From Clostridiales bacterium (GTDB taxonomy: Bacteria > Bacillota > Clostridia > Christensenellales > CAG-314): a stretch of 64,000 bases of DNA. The translations under genes were made by a program, and so were the position numbers. Below the pieces are notes generated by a model. That model was not told the DNA's origin. It was given only the letters and a program-made list of their open reading frames with translations, and made no database searches. Location: NCBI GenBank assembly GCA_022508375.1, contig JAFLVJ010000003.1, positions 124,001-188,000 on the forward strand. Direction: 5' to 3'. Below, one piece after another: positions 59,261 through 64,000 of the stretch (its first letter is position 1; every line of letters begins with the position of its first letter).

Positions 59261-61840
59261 TTAGCGCTTTTGCGCGTAATTTGTGTTTAACTTTTTCTTT
59301 TTGTCTAAATTTTTAAAGCGAAAATTTTTGCGCAATATTCGCGACAGTTCACGCGCAAGAGTGGGCAACAGCGACAGAGCGATGGCGATAAGATAAAATT
59401 GCCAACTAAGTAGCCCCAGTCCAAATACTTTTTGGAAAGGCGGAACAAATGCAACCACTGCCACAAGTCCTACGGAGAGGAAAAAGCTAAGTAACATAAA
59501 CTTGGTAATTCCACCCCTGAACAGACCTTGGTTGTTGCGCATTTCCAACACGTAAAACAGTTGCGATATCGACAGCACCAGATACGCCATCGTACACGCC
59601 GCTATTTGACTTACAGTGTTACCTATCGCGTAGCCGACAAGCGTTGCCAATGCAAACAAAAATCCGCCAAGCGCGACTCGCCTACCACCGCCACCGCTGA
59701 AAAACGTTTCGTCCTTGCCCTTGGGCGGACGGAGCATTACGTCGCTTTCCTGCTTGTATATACCAAGCGCCAAGCCGGGCAAACCGTCGGTAACAAGGTT
59801 TACCCACAACAGTTGCATTGCGGTAAGTGGCGCAACGTTCCATATCAATAGCGCAACGAATACCGACAGCACTTCGCCGATATTACACGTAAGCAGATAT
59901 GTAACGGATTTTTTAATATTTTCGTAAACGCTACGACCTAGGGACACGGCGTCCACAATTGTTGCGAAATTATCGTCTGTTAGTATAATATCCGACGCGT
60001 CCTTGGCGACTTCCGTTCCGCTACCCATAGCGCAACCTATATCGGCGGATTTCAACGCCGGCGCATCATTTACGCCGTCACCAGTCATGGCCACCACAGC
60101 GCCTACACTTTGCCAAGCATTTACTATACGCAATTTATCCGCGGGTGTTACGCGAGCATATACCGCTATTTCGTTTACCTTTTCCGCAAGTTTTTCGTCC
60201 GACCAGCTTGCAAGAGTTTCGCCGTCGATAGCAAGGTCATTTTCACCCAAAATACCCAACCCAAGTGCAATTTCCTTGGCTGTATCAACGTTATCGCCCG
60301 TAATCATTACAGGACGAATACCTGCGCTCTTGCAGGTAGCGACAGCCGTTGCCGCCTCGGCTCTCGGCGGATCCACAATGGTAAACAAGGCGGAAATGGT
60401 AAGCTGTTGCTCCAATGCCTGCGAACGCGGAAAGTTGTGGGCAACTTCCCTGACGGACAGCGCCATCACGCGCAATCCTTTCTTAGTGTACACCTTGTAC
60501 TGCTTGTTGAACGCCGCATAGTTATCGGCGGATTTCATGGCTTCAAGACTTCCCTTGGTTACGGCGTAGTACCTACCGTCCGACTTTACCACCACCGTCA
60601 TCAGCTTGCGGTTGCTGTCAAATGGGATTTCGTATAACCGCAGCGCATGCTTGGTTATTTGCGTAATGCTTGCTACGGCAATTTCCGTCGGATCCCCAAG
60701 CCACTGACCTTCGGCGTTCAACACCGCGTCGCTACACCAACAGTACGCCTGTAACAAATTATTTTGTTTGTCCAAATTTTGCGCCCCAATGTACGCTTTT
60801 CCGTCAAAAACGCCCGTAAGGCTCATTTTGTTTTGGGTGAGCGTGCCCGTCTTATCCGAACAGATAACCGTTGCGCTACCCAAAGCCTCAACGGCGGTAA
60901 GGCGCTTGACGACGGCGTTTTTACTGGCCATTTGCTCTATGCCCTTGGCAAGCACTATCGTAACTACCGCGGGCAAACCTTCGGGAATTGCCGCCACTGC
61001 GAGCGATACGGATGTGAGCAAAATATCCACAAATACCGAGGCAAGCGTTGCGCCTTCTGTCATGTTCTTCACGCCCTTGACGAAACCGATTATCAACACC
61101 AACATGCACACCGCAAGACACACCAAGCCGATAACTTTGGACAGTTGCTTCAGTTTTTGTTGCAACGGCGTAAGGTTGTTTTGCGAATTGGCAAGCATAC
61201 CGGCAATTTTACCCAATTCCGTGCGCTTGCCCGTGGAAACTACCCGAGCGTAACATCTGCCCTTGGTGACAAGACTACCGCTAAATATCCTGTTGACGTC
61301 GCTGTCGCGTTTGCCGTGTGCAAGCGCTTGCTTTTCTACCGGGATACTTTCACCCGTAAGCGCCGATTGATTGACGAAAAAGCTTTCACTCGATATCAAT
61401 ACGCAGTCGGCTGTCACTACGTCCCCCGCCTCGAATATGCAGATGTCGTCAGGAACAAGCTGACGGCTATCGATTAGCGTTACGGTATTATTTCGCGCCA
61501 CCTTGGTTTTGGGCGAGGTGAGCTGCTTGAGCGCCTCCAAACTGCGCTCGGCGCGAAATTCCTGAATTGTACCGAGGGTTGCATTTGCCAACACTATTGC
61601 AATGATTATAATCGGTTCGAGCAAATCCGCGCGCTCGCCTGTATATAGCGCCATTACAAAGGACAACGCCGCGGCTACAAGCAGGATTATTATCATCAAA
61701 TCGCCAAACTGGGTGATAAATTTGCGCAAAAACCCGCGTTTGACCTTTTGCTCGGTTACGTTTTCGCCGTACTCGTTGAGTCGTGCCACAACTTCATCGT
61801 CTGTCAATCCGCTGTTTACTATCTTGTCCGATTGCGTCAC
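59261..61840 (-). CDS. P-type Ca2+-transporting ATPase (P2 type)
   Basis: This 859-aa membrane pump has TGES at 162-165, the phosphorylated Asp329 in CSDKTGTLTQNKM, and TGDGVNDAPALKSADIG in the hinge. AIPEGLP at 285-290 in the fourth membrane helix is the Ca2+-binding signature of P2A/P2B pumps, and about ten membrane segments are visible. It resembles the bacterial Ca2+-ATPases that export Ca2+; Mn2+ is another option. The C-terminus is basic (RKNFRFKNLDKKKKLN). It is transcribed towards clpC. Confidence 0.95.
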   Translation of the reverse strand: MTQSDKIVNSGLTDDEVVARLNEYGENVTEQKVKRGFLRKFITQFGDLMIIILLVAAALSFVMALYTGERADLLEPIIIIAIVLANATLGTIQEFRAERSLEALKQLTSPKTKVARNNTVTLIDSRQLVPDDICIFEAGDVVTADCVLISSESFFVNQSALTGESIPVEKQALAHGKRDSDVNRIFSGSLVTKGRCYARVVSTGKRTELGKIAGMLANSQNNLTPLQQKLKQLSKVIGLVCLAVCMLVLIIGFVKGVKNMTEGATLASVFVDILLTSVSLAVAAIPEGLPAVVTIVLAKGIEQMASKNAVVKRLTAVEALGSATVICSDKTGTLTQNKMSLTGVFDGKAYIGAQNLDKQNNLLQAYCWCSDAVLNAEGQWLGDPTEIAVASITQITKHALRLYEIPFDSNRKLMTVVVKSDGRYYAVTKGSLEAMKSADNYAAFNKQYKVYTKKGLRVMALSVREVAHNFPRSQALEQQLTISALFTIVDPPRAEAATAVATCKSAGIRPVMITGDNVDTAKEIALGLGILGENDLAIDGETLASWSDEKLAEKVNEIAVYARVTPADKLRIVNAWQSVGAVVAMTGDGVNDAPALKSADIGCAMGSGTEVAKDASDIILTDDNFATIVDAVSLGRSVYENIKKSVTYLLTCNIGEVLSVFVALLIWNVAPLTAMQLLWVNLVTDGLPGLALGIYKQESDVMLRPPKGKDETFFSGGGGRRVALGGFLFALATLVGYAIGNTVSQIAACTMAYLVLSISQLFYVLEMRNNQGLFRGGITKFMLLSFFLSVGLVAVVAFVPPFQKVFGLGLLSWQFYLIAIALSLLPTLARELSRILRKNFRFKNLDKKKKLNTNYAQKR

Positions 61841-61943
61841 AGTACTACTTCTCCCCTAGCCGTGAAGGATTTAAATTTCGCACGGCTGAAAATATTTCTG
61901 TAAATTATATGAAGAAATAGGCTCGGGTATTACGCACAAAAAA

Positions 61944-61968
61944 AGGCTCCCCTATGAGAGGGGAGCCT
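61944..61968 (-). terminator. Terminator of the second MATE gene
   Basis: AGGCTCCCCT and AGGGGAGCCT form a hairpin followed by T7 on the minus strand, 16 bp after the stop. Confidence 0.88.
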
Positions 61969-61984
61969 GTATGTATTGACGTTA

Positions 61985-63586
61985 TTAGTTTTCCAGCCCA
62001 ATAAGGTTTTCCCTGTACTGTTTTTCCTTGTAGGCGAACTGCTTACGGTAGTCGCGTATGGCAAAGGGCAGATACACCAGTACGGATAGGACTTCCGCAA
62101 ATGGATAACAGAACCAAATTCCCTTTTGTTGCCACAGATAATTGAACAGCAACGCCGACGGAATAAGAAACAGCAATTGACGGGACAGACTCATCAAAAG
62201 ACTGGAAACGGGACAGTTGATGGATTGCAGCATGTTGATAATCAGTATGCTAAATGCCGCGGGAATAAACGCTATACTTATCGCGCGGAAAGCATAGGCG
62301 CCTTCCTTGACGAGGATTGCATTAGCCTCTGCCAGTTGCTCGGCCGTCTGCCCCTCGGATACTTGGTTGCTCTTGAATATGGACATGAGCGCTTCGGGCC
62401 ATATCTGAAACAGCAACGTTCCCACCGCCAACACTCCCAGCGCAATAAACAGTCCCAGCTTGAATGTGTCGTTAAACCGCTTTTTTTGATTTGCGCCGTA
62501 GTTGTAACTAAGTATGGGCATTGCACCCTGCATAAGCCCGAATATCGGCATAAATACGAACGATTGCACCTTGAAGTATGCCGAAAGCACAGTTATTCCG
62601 TTGGGGTAGCTCTTGAGCATCACGTTCATGATTATCGTAACTACGCTACCCATGGCGTTCATTACAAACGCGGGCGTACCTATGCGCAAGATACGCGCGA
62701 AATATTTCTTTTGAAACCTAAAGCCTTTGAAATTGATAGAGACGTCCTGTTTCTTGAACAAAAATACCGCGACGTCAATACCTGCAGCCGCCCACTGTCC
62801 GATAACCGTTGCAAGAATTGCACCCAGTACGCCCCATTTGAACACAACGATAAACAATGCGTCAAGGGCAATATTGGTAAGCGCGCCCACAAGTTGCGTT
62901 ATCATGGGAATCTTCATATTGCCCGTTGCTTGAAGTATTCTCGCAAGGGTAATATCCACTATCAGACCGATACTGCACGCCATATATATTTCCAGATACA
63001 GCGCGCCTTGATTTACGACGTAATCAACGTCACTGGCGTTGTCGCTGTTGACAAACGCGCGCATAAACGGCTTGGATACAGCAAACGCCAACGCAAGCAT
63101 AACAAGCCAGGAAGCAATTGCCATGACAAGCGCAGTTTTAGCAGCCTTGTTTGCGTTTTCGCGGTTGCCTTCGCCAAGCTTACGGGCAATGTAAGCATTT
63201 GCACCAACGCCGATACCGATAGCAATCGCCACAACAAACATCGTCATGGGCATGACAATACTTACCGCATTAAATGAGTCCTTGCCGATGTTCAGTCCTG
63301 CGTATCCCTCTACCGTGTAATTGATATTGGTCAAAAACAGCGAGTCCACAATGTTGTACAGCGCCTGTACCAACATGGAAAATATCGCGGGCAGACTCAT
63401 TGTTAATAGCAACTTGCCAATACGCGTGTTGCGCATCTTGTCCGACTGTAACGCTTCGCCAACGGGGCGACTACTTTCATTATCACTAAGCGTAGTTGAC
63501 TCGGCTTGTTTGTCAGCTGCGATTTCTTCGACATCCGTACTAACTATTTCATTATTTTCTTTTGTCAAGTCTTTTTTATTTTTCAA
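61985..63586 (-). CDS. MATE-family efflux transporter
   Basis: This 533-aa protein has an unusual polar N-terminal tail of about 70 residues, rich in Glu, Asp, Ser and Lys, before the MATE core (IGKLLLTMSLPAIFSMLVQA, then LYNIVDSLFL). Twelve membrane segments follow, with FVMNAMGSVVTIIMNVML in the second half. I prefer the TTG start at 63586 because AGGTGAT lies just upstream; an ATG at 63625 would add 13 residues but has no ribosome site. It probably exports drugs or toxic metabolites; the substrate is unknown. Confidence 0.92.
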   Translation of the reverse strand: MKNKKDLTKENNEIVSTDVEEIAADKQAESTTLSDNESSRPVGEALQSDKMRNTRIGKLLLTMSLPAIFSMLVQALYNIVDSLFLTNINYTVEGYAGLNIGKDSFNAVSIVMPMTMFVVAIAIGIGVGANAYIARKLGEGNRENANKAAKTALVMAIASWLVMLALAFAVSKPFMRAFVNSDNASDVDYVVNQGALYLEIYMACSIGLIVDITLARILQATGNMKIPMITQLVGALTNIALDALFIVVFKWGVLGAILATVIGQWAAAGIDVAVFLFKKQDVSINFKGFRFQKKYFARILRIGTPAFVMNAMGSVVTIIMNVMLKSYPNGITVLSAYFKVQSFVFMPIFGLMQGAMPILSYNYGANQKKRFNDTFKLGLFIALGVLAVGTLLFQIWPEALMSIFKSNQVSEGQTAEQLAEANAILVKEGAYAFRAISIAFIPAAFSILIINMLQSINCPVSSLLMSLSRQLLFLIPSALLFNYLWQQKGIWFCYPFAEVLSVLVYLPFAIRDYRKQFAYKEKQYRENLIGLEN

Positions 63587-63760
63587 TTTATCACCTGTAT
63601 AATAAACGGCTGTCCATTCAGACAACCGTTAGTTATTGTAACATATTATTGTTTTTCACACAACCAAATTTGACGTCGCAAAACAGTATCGTGTTATAGA
63701 AAAAGCGCTTTTTAGTTAGAAAATACCACCCAGATACCTATTTTTACATGTACGCGCGTA

Positions 63761-64000
63761 TTACTGCAAATTGTTTACATACTTGCAAAACTTAATGTTA
63801 TATTCGCCGTCCTGTACGGTTTCGCTGACTTCTACTAAGCTCCACCCCGGCAATTTGTCAAGATTGGGGAAGAAAACTTGCGCGTTGCCGTCAGCCTTAA
63901 CCTTCGTTACGTAGGCGTACTTACAGCGGTCAATCAGTAGCGAATACACGCTTGCACCGCCACAAACAAACACGTCATCCGATGGGTAGCTTGCAAGTAA
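63761..64000 (-). CDS. folA: Dihydrofolate reductase, 3' part only (runs off the window)
   Basis: The last 79 codons of the gene are present and the frame is open to the window edge. DVFVCGGASVYSLLIDRCKY is the conserved cofactor-binding segment of DHFR (the GGxxxY pattern). AYVTKVKADGNAQVFFPNLD matches the following strand with the usual T-x-V/I...D-x-FFP pattern, and the end EYNIKFCKYVN resembles the final beta strand. It would reduce dihydrofolate with NADPH. The N-terminal half lies outside. Confidence 0.9.
   Translation of the reverse strand, partial: LLASYPSDDVFVCGGASVYSLLIDRCKYAYVTKVKADGNAQVFFPNLDKLPGWSLVEVSETVQDGEYNIKFCKYVNNLQ

Noticed and set aside
62126-63277. A 383-codon plus-strand frame opposite the second MATE gene
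   Set aside because: Rich in His, Arg, Tyr and Cys, as expected for the reverse of membrane-protein codons; no ribosome site or recognisable fold.

Overview
The window looks like chromosome from a spore-forming (or spore-derived) anaerobic member of the Clostridia. The basis is an intact sigma-K gene with a pro-sequence, a CwlD-type cortex amidase, the Clostridia heat-shock order hrcA-grpE-dnaK-dnaJ followed by prmA-mtaB-HIT-rpsU, pyruvate phosphate dikinase, a membrane pyrophosphatase, strong AGGAGG ribosome sites and standard sigma-A promoters. I cannot place it at genus level from this sequence. Most genes lie on the minus strand, with no clear strand switch.

Layout. 1-10 kb is locus A: one minus-strand operon with a giant anchored surface protein (5118-10070), three small exported proteins with SipW-type signals, a membrane-anchored beta protein, a SipW-type (ER-type) signal peptidase and a 377-aa membrane protein. 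10-19.5 kb holds an aldo/keto reductase, a NUDIX/PNPOx/MATE/flavodoxin cluster, a Zn-protease-like lipoprotein with InlB-type repeats and ppdK. 19.6-27.1 kb is locus B, a second and rearranged version of locus A: anchored beta protein, SipW peptidase, 255-aa membrane protein, three small substrates and a 1045-aa substrate fused to a long beta-helix. tmRNA lies at 27824-28198. 28.7-36 kb holds assorted metabolism and membrane genes (Pr6Pr-type protein, GNAT, tcdA, DUF362, hppA, a phosphoesterase).

36.3-37.8 kb is a small AT-rich insertion beside tRNA-Val: two 141-bp direct repeats that end in copies of the tRNA 3' end flank a HhH-GPD glycosylase-like gene. 38-46 kb holds an XRE regulator, a split chromate transporter, a radical SAM enzyme with an apparently leaderless transcript, sigK, small membrane proteins, cwlD, an intergenic cluster of DnaA boxes and a ferritin-like protein. 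46-56 kb holds recX, rpsU (missed by simple ORF length filters), HIT, mtaB, prmA, a PadR regulator and the CIRCE-controlled chaperone operon. 56-64 kb holds a cyclodeaminase-family enzyme, clpC, a Ca2+-type P-ATPase, a MATE exporter and the 3' end of a dihydrofolate reductase gene.

The most interesting content is the pair of SipW/TasA-like loci. Both keep the same three-gene core (anchored beta protein, SipW peptidase, membrane protein with a shared uncharacterised cytoplasmic domain), but each is combined with its own set of exported substrates. This suggests two separately regulated surface-fibre or matrix systems in one genome.
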